From the NCBI GenBank assembly GCA_945881735.1, contig CAMCVF010000014.1, positions 1 through 34,688 of the forward strand: a stretch of 34,688 nucleotides of DNA, in the 5' to 3' direction. This document shows, one piece after another, positions 1 to 8,319 of this stretch. This DNA is from Methylotenera oryzisoli. Its GTDB lineage: Bacteria > Pseudomonadota > Gammaproteobacteria > Burkholderiales > Methylophilaceae. Position 1 is the first letter of the stretch; each line of letters opens with the position of its first letter. The notes under the pieces were generated by a model that searched no databases, was not told the origin of the DNA, and saw nothing but the letters and a program-made list of their open reading frames with translations. The translations under genes were made by a program, and so were the position numbers.

Positions 1-7
1 ATAAAAC

Positions 8-42
8 AAAGGCTTACAGTTTAACGACTGTGAGCCTTTTGT
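8..42. terminator. Bidirectional hairpin terminator
   Basis: A 13-bp stem (8-20 with 27-39, one G-U pair) closes a 6-nt loop. It has a T-run on the plus side and a short gttttat tail on the minus side. It could end a plus-strand gene left of the window and the ubiquitin-like gene on the minus strand. The rest of 43-254 holds no gene that I can see, only a partial echo of the stem (aaggcttatacag) near 67-80. Confidence 0.55.
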
Positions 43-254
43 ATTTATACTATTCAAGGCTTATACAAAGGCTTATACAGTTTTTTCACAAGACATCTCT
101 AAAGACCATAATCTCTAGGTTGTAATTAATTCTGTGTAAATGTCATTTAGAAAACGGTGTTAGACCCCGTATTAAATTTTTATAGAAATTTATAAGGTTT
201 TACGCCACATAGCCCTAAAACCGAACTGACCTATTTAATTACAGTAATGACTAG

Positions 255-1019
255 TTACAGTTTTTTTGAACGCTTTGTTACCACCACGTTGTAACCCATC
301 AAAACTAGTGCGAGAAGTGCGTATGCCCAAGGCGGCAGTGGAACATCACCAGCATCATTATTACCACCGACTGAAGCAGCAGTAACGTTGAAGCTCTGAG
401 ACAAAGTTGTTGCAGCGGCATATGTTTCATTACCTACCTGATCTGCGACTACCGTGCAGCTGCCAGTGACAACCAGCGTGACTACCCCATCGGTAACTGT
501 GCATACGTCTGGGCTAAGACTAGAAAAAGTTACTAACAAGCCCGAGTCTGAAGTGGCTGTTATTGGGAAGGGACTGGAGTCTAGCGACACATCCAATATC
601 GAAGGGAATGTGATTGTTTGGGAAAGGAGACGTAGACGTATTACTAGACTAAGTGTAGATTCTTTCTGAATATTGTAATCCTGAAGCGTTCGACCATCCT
701 CAAGTTGCTTACCAGCGAAAATCAGTCTTTGCTGATCCGGCGGAATACCCTCTTTATCTTGAATTTTTTGTTTTACATTTTCGATCGCATCGCTTGCCTC
801 AACATCAAGCGTAATCACTTTACCTGTTAAAGTTCTAATAAAAATCTGCATCGCAAACGCTGAGGTAGACACAACGAATATTGTTAAGAATAAGACTACT
901 TTATATAATTTATTGAGGATAAAACCCTCATCAACGGTTGCTGTAGATGTAAACTTGATGCCATCTTTTTCAGATACAACGTTTAAAGTAGTTTGGGGAT
1001 TTTTTTGAAAGATGGGCAT
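255..1019 (-). CDS. Secreted ubiquitin-domain protein with IPTL-CTERM-like sorting tail
   Basis: 254 aa. Residues 1-38 are a polar, unusually long n-region. Residues 39-56 form a hydrophobic segment ending in STSAFA, a good signal peptidase I site. The next residue, Met57, is Met1 of a ubiquitin domain (57-132, nt 624-851). By eye it agrees with eukaryotic ubiquitin at about 64 of 76 positions. It keeps Lys11, 27, 29, 33, 48 and 63 and the Leu8/Ile44/Val70 patch. Lys6 is Arg, His68 is Ser and the terminal Gly75-Gly76 is Leu-Leu. Residues 133-212 resemble bacterial Ig-like repeats (QTITF start, Cys173 and Cys188, GNETYAAA). Residues 225-254 ([15 protein letters not shown], then a basic end) are an IPTL-CTERM-like anchor. 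The ATG is preceded by AGGT about 10 nt upstream, and I saw no better internal start. Conjugation is unlikely without Gly-Gly. A role as a surface domain or mimic is inference. Confidence 0.85.
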   Translation of the reverse strand: MPIFQKNPQTTLNVVSEKDGIKFTSTATVDEGFILNKLYKVVLFLTIFVVSTSAFAMQIFIRTLTGKVITLDVEASDAIENVKQKIQDKEGIPPDQQRLIFAGKQLEDGRTLQDYNIQKESTLSLVIRLRLLSQTITFPSILDVSLDSSPFPITATSDSGLLVTFSSLSPDVCTVTDGVVTLVVTGSCTVVADQVGNETYAAATTLSQSFNVTAASVGGNNDAGDVPLPPWAYALLALVLMGYNVVVTKRSKKL

Positions 1020-1088
1020 TTCATTAACCTAAGCTTACCTAATATTTATTCAGTATTAATATGATGAAAGCATAACATAGTTAATCAG

Positions 1089-2096
1089 ATGAAATTTACG
1101 GAAATTCTAGAGCAGTTTCGTGCATTAGGTGGCACAGCAAATAATATCGAATTGCGCTATGGTAGTTTTGGCAAAGGCTTGTTTCCAATCGATCCAAAAT
1201 TACCAATAAAAATCGTTGCTCCTGACAGCATACTTATATCGCCAAACTGTATTAAATTAAATAATAAAAATCAAATTCGGTTGAAATTAAGATATAAATT
1301 TAAAATAGATTCAAAACTAGTTACCTTTTTCGAACAATATCAAGATTTTTTTGGCTGGGGTGATGGTGGTGTAAGTGAAGTTCAGAGTCGTCACTTGGAA
1401 CTAAAAGCGCTCCCTGAAAAAATAAAACAACTCTTACTCTCGCTAGGATGGGTCAAAAATGATTTTTATGCAAAGTCTCCTAAAGATTACCTGAAAGATT
1501 ATTTCATAAGCAGGCAAATCGGAATCAAGGGTGAATCAAAAATTATGCCCATTTTTGACCTCATTAATCACTCCGCTAAAGGAAATTCATACATTGTGGA
1601 TAATGGTGTAAGGTTTGAAGGAATATTCAAGGGTGAACTATTAGGGAATTACCACAGAAATTTTGATGCATTCCACTTTTACAGAAATTATGGTGTTCCA
1701 TCCGAATCCTTCACTATTTTATCTTGTGATGTAAAAATAGAAATTCCTGACATCGGAGTAATTAAAATTGCACGGTTTGATAACACAATTAGCTCAGAAA
1801 ATGGCTTGCTCAAGCCAAGAATCATGGCAATTGATTCTGAGATTCATATTTCTTTTTTAGAAATCTCAGATAAGACAGGTTCAGAATTACCACGAAAAAA
1901 TTTCATTGAACAAATGCAGAAATTCAATATTCCAAAAGCAGAGCTAATCAAAATTTTTGATGGTTTAATTGATCACAACATTAAAATGCGTAAAGACCTG
2001 ATAGCCCATAGCAAGTATTGTTTATATAAAATCGCCAGGGATATAGAACAGATTGCTGGAGAGCAACTTAATGCAATCTCAAAAGGAAAAAACTAG
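1089..2096 (+). CDS. SET-domain protein, putative lysine methyltransferase
   Basis: 335 aa, soluble, no signal peptide. SET-like landmarks appear in order: a GKGLF motif near residue 28 after a short beta-strand, ISRQIGI near 140 (the Ser-Arg-x position of the family), PIFDLINHSAKGN near 153-165 (the Asn-His-Ser cofactor-binding motif), then GELLGNY and a NYG near 182-205 (equivalent to the GEEI ... YG end). The arrangement resembles the RuBisCO-methyltransferase/SETD6-like branch, which methylates protein lysines with S-adenosylmethionine. The C-terminal 100 residues may be the substrate-binding lobe. The gene is divergent from the ubiquitin-domain gene with 69 bp between them and is followed by a hairpin terminator. 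The substrate is unknown. The family is inferred from motifs only, and a catalytically dead member cannot be excluded. Confidence 0.6.
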   Translation: MKFTEILEQFRALGGTANNIELRYGSFGKGLFPIDPKLPIKIVAPDSILISPNCIKLNNKNQIRLKLRYKFKIDSKLVTFFEQYQDFFGWGDGGVSEVQSRHLELKALPEKIKQLLLSLGWVKNDFYAKSPKDYLKDYFISRQIGIKGESKIMPIFDLINHSAKGNSYIVDNGVRFEGIFKGELLGNYHRNFDAFHFYRNYGVPSESFTILSCDVKIEIPDIGVIKIARFDNTISSENGLLKPRIMAIDSEIHISFLEISDKTGSELPRKNFIEQMQKFNIPKAELIKIFDGLIDHNIKMRKDLIAHSKYCLYKIARDIEQIAGEQLNAISKGKN

Positions 2097-2098
2097 TT

Positions 2099-2184
2099 AA
2101 ATTAATTAGAACATAAAGGAGCTTAGGCTCCTTTTATAGATTTTGAGGGGTGAGATTTAAGGTGGGGATTTATAGGTGGGATTT
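2099..2184 (+). repeat. 85-bp dispersed repeat, copy 1
   Basis: This copy runs from TTAAATTAATTAGAACA through the terminator hairpin to ATTTAAGGTGGGGATTTATA and GGTGG. Copy 2 is at 30360-30445. The two differ at roughly 12-15 positions by eye, and the 3' part is almost invariant although it lies beyond the terminator. The 3' part contains near-periodic units of the form AGGTGGGATTTA, with further degenerate units to about 2205. Confidence 0.7.
2115..2136 (+). terminator. Rho-independent terminator after SET gene
   Basis: A perfect 8-bp stem AAAGGAGC/GCTCCTTT with loop TTAG, followed by a short T-run. It lies inside the longer repeat that recurs near 30.4 kb. Confidence 0.7.
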
Positions 2185-2245
2185 GACAGATATGAGATTT
2201 ATATAAGCTGAAAGGACTAGTAAAAACTTGCTTGATTTAATAAAT

Positions 2246-2263
2246 ATTTAACATAAGTTAAAT
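2246..2263. promoter_or_regulatory. Inverted repeat upstream of PEP-CTERM gene
   Basis: A perfect 7-bp inverted repeat (ATTTAAC, 4-nt spacer, GTTAAAT) lies 45 nt before the PEP-CTERM start codon in an AT-rich promoter-like region. It could be an operator, but there is no second copy here to support that. Confidence 0.25.
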
Positions 2264-2307
2264 AATCTTGATTGCATAACTATAACCATAAGAAAAGACT
2301 TTTATAA

Positions 2308-2769
2308 ATGCGTAACAAACTCCTAAAACTAGCCCTAGCGTTGACTTTATCATCCCTTACAGCCAATGCGACTCCCGACACTACAAACATTACATTTGAT
2401 GGGAATACGTATAACGTAAGCACAATCACTACTACTTGGGACGCAAACTCTGTGCTTCTTCAATCATCATCACCTTGGTGGGGTAGTGTTAGTCAAGCGG
2501 GAACTGCGTCAGAACAATTAGCTGGTTCTCACTTTGCTTACGGCTTCGATTCAGACAATAATAATGTTTTTACAGCATTCAATGATCCAATAATACTATG
2601 GACTCAATCCATTAAATCTACCCATATCGTGTCTTATGCTTTTGTTAACTCAGCCACAGTTGCAGCCCCAGTTCCAGAAGCAGACACCTCAGCAATGCTT
2701 TTAACGGGTCTTGGCTTAGTAGGATTTATGGCTAGACGTCAAAAAGCTATTAAGTCTAATCAAAAGTAA
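2308..2769 (+). CDS. Small PEP-CTERM exosortase-targeted protein
   Basis: 153 aa. The N-terminus ([14 protein letters not shown] ... TANA) is a typical signal peptide cleaved near residue 22. The mature part is short, Thr/Ser/Asn-rich and without a recognisable fold. Residues 123-153 form a PEP-CTERM tail: VPEADTSAMLL, then a Gly-containing transmembrane segment, then ARRQK. The signature reads Pro-Glu-Ala instead of Pro-Glu-Pro. Such tails are recognised by exosortase (EpsH family), which removes them in the inner membrane during export to the surface or extracellular matrix. No exosortase gene is in this window. The gene follows the 85-bp repeat and is followed by a 12-bp stem hairpin. Confidence 0.8.
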   Translation: MRNKLLKLALALTLSSLTANATPDTTNITFDGNTYNVSTITTTWDANSVLLQSSSPWWGSVSQAGTASEQLAGSHFAYGFDSDNNNVFTAFNDPIILWTQSIKSTHIVSYAFVNSATVAAPVPEADTSAMLLTGLGLVGFMARRQKAIKSNQK

Positions 2770-2773
2770 CAAT

Positions 2774-2805
2774 ATAAGGCCCCACTTTTCAGCGTGAGGC
2801 CTTAT
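2774..2805. terminator. Hairpin after PEP-CTERM gene
   Basis: A 12-bp stem with one mismatch (ATAAGGCC arm and AGGCCTTAT arm) and an 8-nt loop. The U-tract is poor, so it may end transcription weakly or act as an mRNA-stabilising structure between the PEP-CTERM gene and the next gene 15 bp further on. Confidence 0.45.
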
Positions 2806-2819
2806 AAATCTGTAGAGAT

Positions 2820-3482
2820 ATGACAACGCATCTAACCAAGTTCGCTCTTTTCTTAACACTCGCAATTATTCAAACTCCTGCGCATGCAGATGAGCCAAAT
2901 AACAATTGTGCGCAATTGGCACAACCAACATTGGTACGAGTTATTTACACAGATGTGGCTAACACCGAAGACTATACTCAATCGATAACATACCTGAAAG
3001 CACTATCAGGCCGTGCTATGGATCAGCACCATAGTGTGTATGGTCTAACCCATGCCACCCCCAAGCTAGATTACGAATTCAAGGCAGTGATCTCATCATC
3101 GCCTGATGGTAAGGTTTGTATGGTGCCAGAAGTCACGATTAAAGCAGGTTTTTCAGACATGCAGGTTTATCTTGCCAAGGAATTACAGGATAATTGTAGA
3201 AAGCAGATCATTCGTGAGCACGAATTTGAGCACGTCTCTGCATGGAAGTCACATATGCGTGCTGGTACAAAGCTGATGGAGCTTCCACTAAAAAATGCCT
3301 TTGCGCAACCTCGGCAGTATGATTCCATAAGTCAGGCTGAACAAGATTTGCGGCCTTGGGTGCAATCGGTCATGAAGCCACTAGTAAGCAGGCTAATGGA
3401 AAATATTACCACCACTCAGCGCTCAATTGACTCGTCGTTTTCTTATGGAAATGTTGAGAATCGCTTGCGAACCTGCCCATAG
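2820..3482 (+). CDS. Secreted HEXXH-motif protein, possible zinc metalloprotease
   Basis: 220 aa. The signal peptide (residues 1-23) ends in PAHA before DEPNN. The mature protein has an HEFEH motif near residue 133 (REHEFEHVSAWKSHM), matching the HEXXH zinc-binding and catalytic signature of gluzincin-type metallopeptidases. Cys residues at roughly 29, 99, 124 and 219 could form disulfides in the periplasm. The arrangement resembles the DUF922 group of predicted secreted zinc proteases, but I cannot confirm membership. It follows the PEP-CTERM gene by 50 bp, so the two may be co-transcribed if the hairpin between them leaks. No substrate can be proposed from sequence. Confidence 0.65.
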   Translation: MTTHLTKFALFLTLAIIQTPAHADEPNNNCAQLAQPTLVRVIYTDVANTEDYTQSITYLKALSGRAMDQHHSVYGLTHATPKLDYEFKAVISSSPDGKVCMVPEVTIKAGFSDMQVYLAKELQDNCRKQIIREHEFEHVSAWKSHMRAGTKLMELPLKNAFAQPRQYDSISQAEQDLRPWVQSVMKPLVSRLMENITTTQRSIDSSFSYGNVENRLRTCP

Positions 3483-3838
3483 GTTGAACAAGGCATTGGG
3501 TAAAATTAAAAATGCAACTGCTTAATAAAAAAGTGTTTTCATTATTTTTAAGCATATAAATCCAATAATTACTTGTTTTTGACTTATGAGGCTAGAGAAG
3601 CCTGCCTACCCCACCAGCAGGAGGTAATTTTTCCCTCTCTGAAATACTCTTATACGCGGTTACAAAAATTCACTAATTTTGACTATTTTGTTGATTCGTA
3701 ATTATCGACTTTATTGCTGTTTATCTAAGCCTTCAAAGATTTTTTACTTAGTGAGTTTCACGCGTACATCTCGTGCGGACTTGTTTTATCGAGCGTGTCT
3801 TTGTACTGTTTAATCCAACTCAATCGTACCTTTGCTTC
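3483..3838. other. Gene-free stretch between convergent genes
   Basis: 356 bp between two convergent genes. On the minus strand, in frame after the blh stop codon, about 26 more codons stay open (3761-3838), but they resemble nothing convincing. A small CCTGC/GCAGG hairpin lies near 3601-3621. I see no terminator with a clear T-run and no gene. Confidence 0.4.
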
Positions 3839-4732
3839 TTAATGAGATTTTAGCCACTTTAGAAAACCAACTTTACTTAATAAAAATGCATGAGGTAAAG
3901 TTAAGGCGGAGAGTGTTGCAAAGGTTACTTTTATTAGGTTTTCATTGAATTTTTCGATTGGTAGCAGTTGGAAAACACCTGCGCAAAACAGCAATACAAT
4001 TAATGTTGGTACTATTAATGTAATGAGCAGAGCTGTGTTGGAGTATTCAACAAAATAAAATTTAGCTCTTAATACATGACGCGCGCTATGCATAAAACAA
4101 AAATAAATGGTAAATGCTAATAAAGGTTCAGCTAGCAACATTAATACGCTTACAGCTACAATTTCCCAAATGTGCCGCTGTTCAATTGGATATTTTTTTA
4201 GAGAAATAACTACAGTGATTAATATCGTTAATGCAGCAAAAACTATTGAAAATGGCATCATTACGTTTACGATTTCTACCGCATGACCATAATCAATCAA
4301 ATAGCCATATAATTTTGCTAATTCGTTTGAGTGCAAAATACTTGGGAGCGTAATGATATTAAATCCATATAGCGTACCTAGAAGTTTGGGATTTATACTG
4401 CCCAGATCATCCGAAAAGTGGATTGCTGAGAAACATAATAAAAGAATGAAAAAAAAGGTAGGTAATACCATCCAGAAAATTAAGACACCAATGGAGAGTG
4501 ATAAATAAACACTTACAAATTGAAGCCATTTTTTTATGCTGTTGAGCGCAAAGGCTTTTTTTGCAAATAGGGTATCAAGCGCGCCATGCGGTACGCCAAA
4601 AAAAGTAATGATCAAAATAAGTGCTAAAACATTAGTTGTGCTGGTGTTACCTAATCCCAAATAAAACAAAGCAATTGTCACGATGGTAACAACCATAAAT
4701 ATATTACTTTGTAATATTAAGTACTTAGCCAT
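3839..4732 (-). CDS. blh: Beta-carotene 15,15'-dioxygenase, Brp/Blh family
   Basis: 297 aa, polytopic inner-membrane enzyme with about seven to eight hydrophobic helices. It cleaves beta-carotene symmetrically with O2 to give two retinal molecules, the chromophore of the rhodopsin encoded at the head of this operon. Iron-ligand type His motifs are visible: GVPHGALD near residue 48, AIHFSDD near 105 and FMHSARH near 213. Length matches the family. It is last in the pigment operon and starts 8 nt after crtY ends, which suggests co-transcription and possibly coupled translation. The call rests on motifs, topology and context and is strong. Confidence 0.9.
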   Translation of the reverse strand: MAKYLILQSNIFMVVTIVTIALFYLGLGNTSTTNVLALILIITFFGVPHGALDTLFAKKAFALNSIKKWLQFVSVYLSLSIGVLIFWMVLPTFFFILLLCFSAIHFSDDLGSINPKLLGTLYGFNIITLPSILHSNELAKLYGYLIDYGHAVEIVNVMMPFSIVFAALTILITVVISLKKYPIEQRHIWEIVAVSVLMLLAEPLLAFTIYFCFMHSARHVLRAKFYFVEYSNTALLITLIVPTLIVLLFCAGVFQLLPIEKFNENLIKVTFATLSALTLPHAFLLSKVGFLKWLKSH

Positions 4733-4740
4733 GTTAAACC

Positions 4741-5913
4741 CTAGTCATGCTGATATTTAAATAGTCGCTTAAAGATATAAGCTGGCAATTCTTTAATAAA
4801 TAGTAATTTTGGCATGGAGGCAATAATAGAGAAATAATCCGCCATGCGGGCATGATCACTTAAAAATCGAATAACTGTAGAGGTTTTACAATTCAAAAAT
4901 AAGTTATAAAATAAATGAACAGATGATTTGGGGTTTGACTTTAGTACATTTAAAAAAAGGTCATCCATTCTGGCCAAAATCCATGTGTCTTTTTTAGGCG
5001 CTACTAATAATTGATGATTAATTAATGCATGCGCACACTCTTTTGCCCAACGCTGTATCCTTTGGAAAGCATAGCCAGAGCTTGGTCTTGCTGCCCCTGC
5101 ATATAACCCCGCATAAACATAACTAGGGTCATTGGTTTTGTTTATTTTTTGATTACCCATTGGCAGCTTGCCGTATTCGGTTCTCAATATTTTATAATTA
5201 ATATCTTTTAAATATTTTAAAAGGGATTGTTGCATGTATCCGCTAAACTCATCAGCCGCGAAAGTTTGCTTTGCGAATATAGTATATTCAATAAGCGCGC
5301 GTTTGGATGAATAAGGCAACACATAAACAAAACCAAGTCCTTGATTGAACGCAGCATCAAAATCCATTAGAACAAAGGTGTTGGAATCAAACATATCTTG
5401 GCTAGTTTCAACTTCAAAACCTATAAATGACTGCCACAATATAGAATCTTCATCTTTATTTTGCGTGATAGGCCTAGTGTCGACAATTTTGTCAGCAGTA
5501 TAAGTACCCTTAGTGGTAATGATTTGCCAGGTTTGATTATGTGTTTTAGAAACTTCTAAAACATCTTGATTATTCAATAGCGTAATACCTTGCCCATTTG
5601 ATGCTATTTTTGCAAGTGAATGTTCATAAAATGTTTGAGCAGAGAGCATTAAATAAGCATATTTTTTACAGCCCCTAGTAAAATTTTTGATACCATTTTT
5701 TATTTCAAAATTTAACCAAGAGTGATCTACCCAATCTTTAAGTTCAGGGTTAGCTACATCCCAAAAGCACCAAGTTCTATCATTTTTATAGTGTGCATTT
5801 CTTTCTAAAACAAGAGTAGATGGAGCAGACGACCCTGCCTCTGACAAACGCATAGCAAGGCTTAACCCTGCACAACCACCGCCTAATATAGCCAAGCTGT
5901 AGTGTTTATCCAT
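4741..5913 (-). CDS. crtY: Lycopene beta-cyclase, CrtY type
   Basis: 390 aa from the chosen start. The flavoprotein converts lycopene to beta-carotene by cyclising both ends. It has an N-terminal dinucleotide-binding motif LAILGGGCAGLSLAMRL, the cyclase signature NDRTWCFWD near residue 45, and the PSSGYAF motif near 280. I chose ATG 5913 (MDKHYS) because the Rossmann motif should begin within about 10 residues. The frame remains open for 26 more codons to 5991, but these lie inside crtB. With this start the gene overlaps the crtB stop by 8 nt (ATGGATAA), typical of translational coupling. Confidence 0.9.
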   Translation of the reverse strand: MDKHYSLAILGGGCAGLSLAMRLSEAGSSAPSTLVLERNAHYKNDRTWCFWDVANPELKDWVDHSWLNFEIKNGIKNFTRGCKKYAYLMLSAQTFYEHSLAKIASNGQGITLLNNQDVLEVSKTHNQTWQIITTKGTYTADKIVDTRPITQNKDEDSILWQSFIGFEVETSQDMFDSNTFVLMDFDAAFNQGLGFVYVLPYSSKRALIEYTIFAKQTFAADEFSGYMQQSLLKYLKDINYKILRTEYGKLPMGNQKINKTNDPSYVYAGLYAGAARPSSGYAFQRIQRWAKECAHALINHQLLVAPKKDTWILARMDDLFLNVLKSNPKSSVHLFYNLFLNCKTSTVIRFLSDHARMADYFSIIASMPKLLFIKELPAYIFKRLFKYQHD

Positions 5914-6847
5914 TACAAAATGGTAACTTGTTGATATGTTGGTGCAGCTGTTTAAGATGAACAGAGTTATAGAACCAAAATTTTCGATCAAATATCGCTT
6001 TAAAGCACACTTGAATACTGAGAATTAGCTTCATGTGATGCGGTATGAAGATCTTATTTTTAAGGTTGTTAAAATGCTTATGCTTTATTTTAAACCCAAT
6101 TTGCTGATAGAGTTTTGCAGCAATCAATATGCTCACACGTGACCTAAACGGTAGATGCACTAGTCCAGAGTAGCCACTCGCATAATATTGGTCTGCTTGT
6201 TTTAAAAGTACTTGTGATGCTTGTATAATTTTTGTTCGATCTGAATCGGTTAGTGCAATCACATCATCAGCTGATAATGCCCCTGCTAATGATTCGGGTA
6301 AATAAACCCGTTCTATCAAAGCATCTGCGTAAACGTCTCTAACAATATTGGTGAGCTGCATGGCTATACCTAAATCTACGGCATGAAATAAGGCTTTTTT
6401 CTCGGAAACATTAAGCACTTTGCACATCATAATCCCCACGGTACCCGCAACTTGGTAGCAATATTCCATAAGTTGTGCTTCAGTTTTTATGCGAACAACT
6501 GCTAAATCTGCCAAAACACCATTGATTAATTCGATCGGAATTTGAACAGGAATATCACACTCATCAAACAATGCTAATGCATCTGTGATGATGACATCTT
6601 TTGACTCGCACGCATAAATCTCTGCTTTGATTTTGTTTAGACAATCAAGAGCATGGCCTTTATCTGGTGCTTCATCGGCTAAGTCATCAATGTATCTGCA
6701 AAATCTGTATAAACGTGTAGCTTGTTTGGCCGAATATTTGCTTAAAAAGAATTTGGCCCAATAAAATGTTTTGCCTTTATTAAATAGAATATCATTCGAT
6801 TGATTTATATAATCTGCTGAACCCAAATAATTAGATGGGTGAGCCAC
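5906..6847 (-). CDS. crtB: Phytoene synthase
   Basis: 313 aa. It condenses two geranylgeranyl diphosphates head to head to phytoene, the first committed carotenoid step. Both Asp-rich magnesium-binding motifs are present: CRYIDDLADE near residue 50 and TNIVRDVYAD near 165, as in the squalene/phytoene synthase family. The start is GTG, and its G is the last base of the crtI stop (TAGTG), a 1-nt overlap. The short C-terminal tail overlaps the start of crtY. Length and order within the operon fit the family. Confidence 0.92.
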   Translation of the reverse strand: MAHPSNYLGSADYINQSNDILFNKGKTFYWAKFFLSKYSAKQATRLYRFCRYIDDLADEAPDKGHALDCLNKIKAEIYACESKDVIITDALALFDECDIPVQIPIELINGVLADLAVVRIKTEAQLMEYCYQVAGTVGIMMCKVLNVSEKKALFHAVDLGIAMQLTNIVRDVYADALIERVYLPESLAGALSADDVIALTDSDRTKIIQASQVLLKQADQYYASGYSGLVHLPFRSRVSILIAAKLYQQIGFKIKHKHFNNLKNKIFIPHHMKLILSIQVCFKAIFDRKFWFYNSVHLKQLHQHINKLPFCNG

Positions 6848-8319
6848 TAGCTAGCCTCTGGCAACATGCTATCTATTACTTTAGCAGAACATAACACACC
6901 CGGAAGCCCAGCGCCTGGGTGGGTACCAGCGCCTACTAAGTAAAGGTTTTTAATTTTCTCAGATTGGTTATGAAATCTAAACCAAGCAGATTGCCTAAAG
7001 ATTGGTGCAATTGAAAACCCTGCCCCATGCGTACTGAGATAATTTTCTTTAAAATCTGCGGGGCTCATATAAAAATCTTCAACGACATGCTGTTTAAGAT
7101 CAGGCAAGATAGTTTTATCGAGCGCTTCAATGATTCTATTTTTTAATAGCTCGCCTTCATCTTTCCAGTTTATATTGCCCAGCAAATTAGGAACTGGGCA
7201 AAGCACATAAAAACTATCACAGCCCTCTGGCGCAAAGCTTTCATCAGTTGCTGTAGGGCGATGAAGGTATAACGAAAAATCATCCGACAGAATTTTTTGG
7301 TCAAAAATACGGTGCAAAAGCTCTTTGTAAGTCTTGCCTAACCAAATAGTGTGGTGCGCAACATCATCATATTTTTTAGTGCTACCAAAATACAAAACAA
7401 ATAGCCCCATTGAATAATGCGCGGCTTTTATTTTGAGCTTAGTAGAAATGGCGACATCGTGCCGATCAATCATGTTTTCATAAAGATAAGTTGGATCTGC
7501 GTTAGAAACGATAACATCCATTTCGTGGCTTGTGCCATCGGCAAAAATCACTTTTTTTGCAGTATTATTTTCAATAACTATTTTTTTAACGGTCTTGTTG
7601 AGAAGAATTTCAATGCCATTTCTTTTCATTAAATCCGAGAGTGCGTTTACGATTGCACCAGTACCGCCCATGGCAAAAAATACACCATATGCTCTTTCTA
7701 AATAATGAATCAGTCCATATATGCTGGTTGTTGAAAATGGATTACCACCAACTAAAAGTGGCTGTATTGAAAAAGCTTGCCTTAACTTTTCGTTTTTCAG
7801 GTAACGGCATACCATATTCCAAACTGTTTCATGGCTTTTTAATGCAATAAGTTTGGGAACAAGCGCGAGCATTTTAAAAAAGTGATTGAATGGCACGCTT
7901 GATAATTGAATAAAAGCAATATTGAATATTTTTTGTGAATGCTTAAGTAATCTTTGATAACCATACACGTCGTTAGGCGAAATTTTAGCAATTTCTGCCA
8001 GTGTTTCTTCAAGCGTGCCACCATAATCAAAAGTGGTTTTATCAGTAAAATAGAAACGGTACCAAGGTTTAAGTGGCACTAGCTTAATGTGATCTGATAA
8101 TTTTTCGTTAAATAATTGAAAAAGCTCTTCCAATAGAAAAGGCGCAGTAATAACTGTTGGCCCGGCATCGTGCTTATAGCCGTTTCTAATAAAAACTTGA
8201 CCCCTGCCGCCCAGCATAGAACTGCGATCTATCAGCGTCACCTGATAGTTTTTTGCCCTTAGCCTAAGCGCAGCTGCTATACCGCCAAACCCACCGCCGA
8301 TTACTAGTGCGCGCTTCAT
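6847..8319 (-). CDS. crtI: Phytoene desaturase
   Basis: 490 aa. FAD-dependent desaturase that converts phytoene to lycopene in the bacterial one-enzyme pathway. The N-terminus has the FAD-binding GGGFGGIAAALRL motif, with an acidic residue ending the second strand (LIDRSS) and LGGRG. The C-terminus has the CrtI signature YLVGAGTHPGAGLPGV near residue 460. The gene overlaps crtE upstream by 4 nt (ATGA) and crtB downstream by 1 nt. No frameshift or missing motif is seen. Confidence 0.93.
   Translation of the reverse strand: MKRALVIGGGFGGIAAALRLRAKNYQVTLIDRSSMLGGRGQVFIRNGYKHDAGPTVITAPFLLEELFQLFNEKLSDHIKLVPLKPWYRFYFTDKTTFDYGGTLEETLAEIAKISPNDVYGYQRLLKHSQKIFNIAFIQLSSVPFNHFFKMLALVPKLIALKSHETVWNMVCRYLKNEKLRQAFSIQPLLVGGNPFSTTSIYGLIHYLERAYGVFFAMGGTGAIVNALSDLMKRNGIEILLNKTVKKIVIENNTAKKVIFADGTSHEMDVIVSNADPTYLYENMIDRHDVAISTKLKIKAAHYSMGLFVLYFGSTKKYDDVAHHTIWLGKTYKELLHRIFDQKILSDDFSLYLHRPTATDESFAPEGCDSFYVLCPVPNLLGNINWKDEGELLKNRIIEALDKTILPDLKQHVVEDFYMSPADFKENYLSTHGAGFSIAPIFRQSAWFRFHNQSEKIKNLYLVGAGTHPGAGLPGVLCSAKVIDSMLPEAS

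Noticed and set aside
454-669. Plus-strand open frame of 71 codons opposite the ubiquitin-domain gene
   Set aside because: It is antisense to a well-supported gene, has no ribosome site and no family-like content. The same holds for the antisense frames over crtI, recQ, the porin, the MOSC gene and the RTX gene.
255-2096. A bacterial ubiquitin-conjugation (Bil-like or Pup-like) operon
   Set aside because: I looked for E1, E2 and JAB/deubiquitinase genes next to the ubiquitin-domain gene and found none in the window. The Gly-Gly end is also missing.
3761-3838. In-frame extension after the blh stop resembling a transposase helix
   Set aside because: Only 26 codons with vague similarity; blh is already full length without it.
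5914-5991. Longer crtY with 26 extra N-terminal residues
   Set aside because: The extension lies inside crtB, has no ribosome site, and would put the Rossmann motif too far from the N-terminus.
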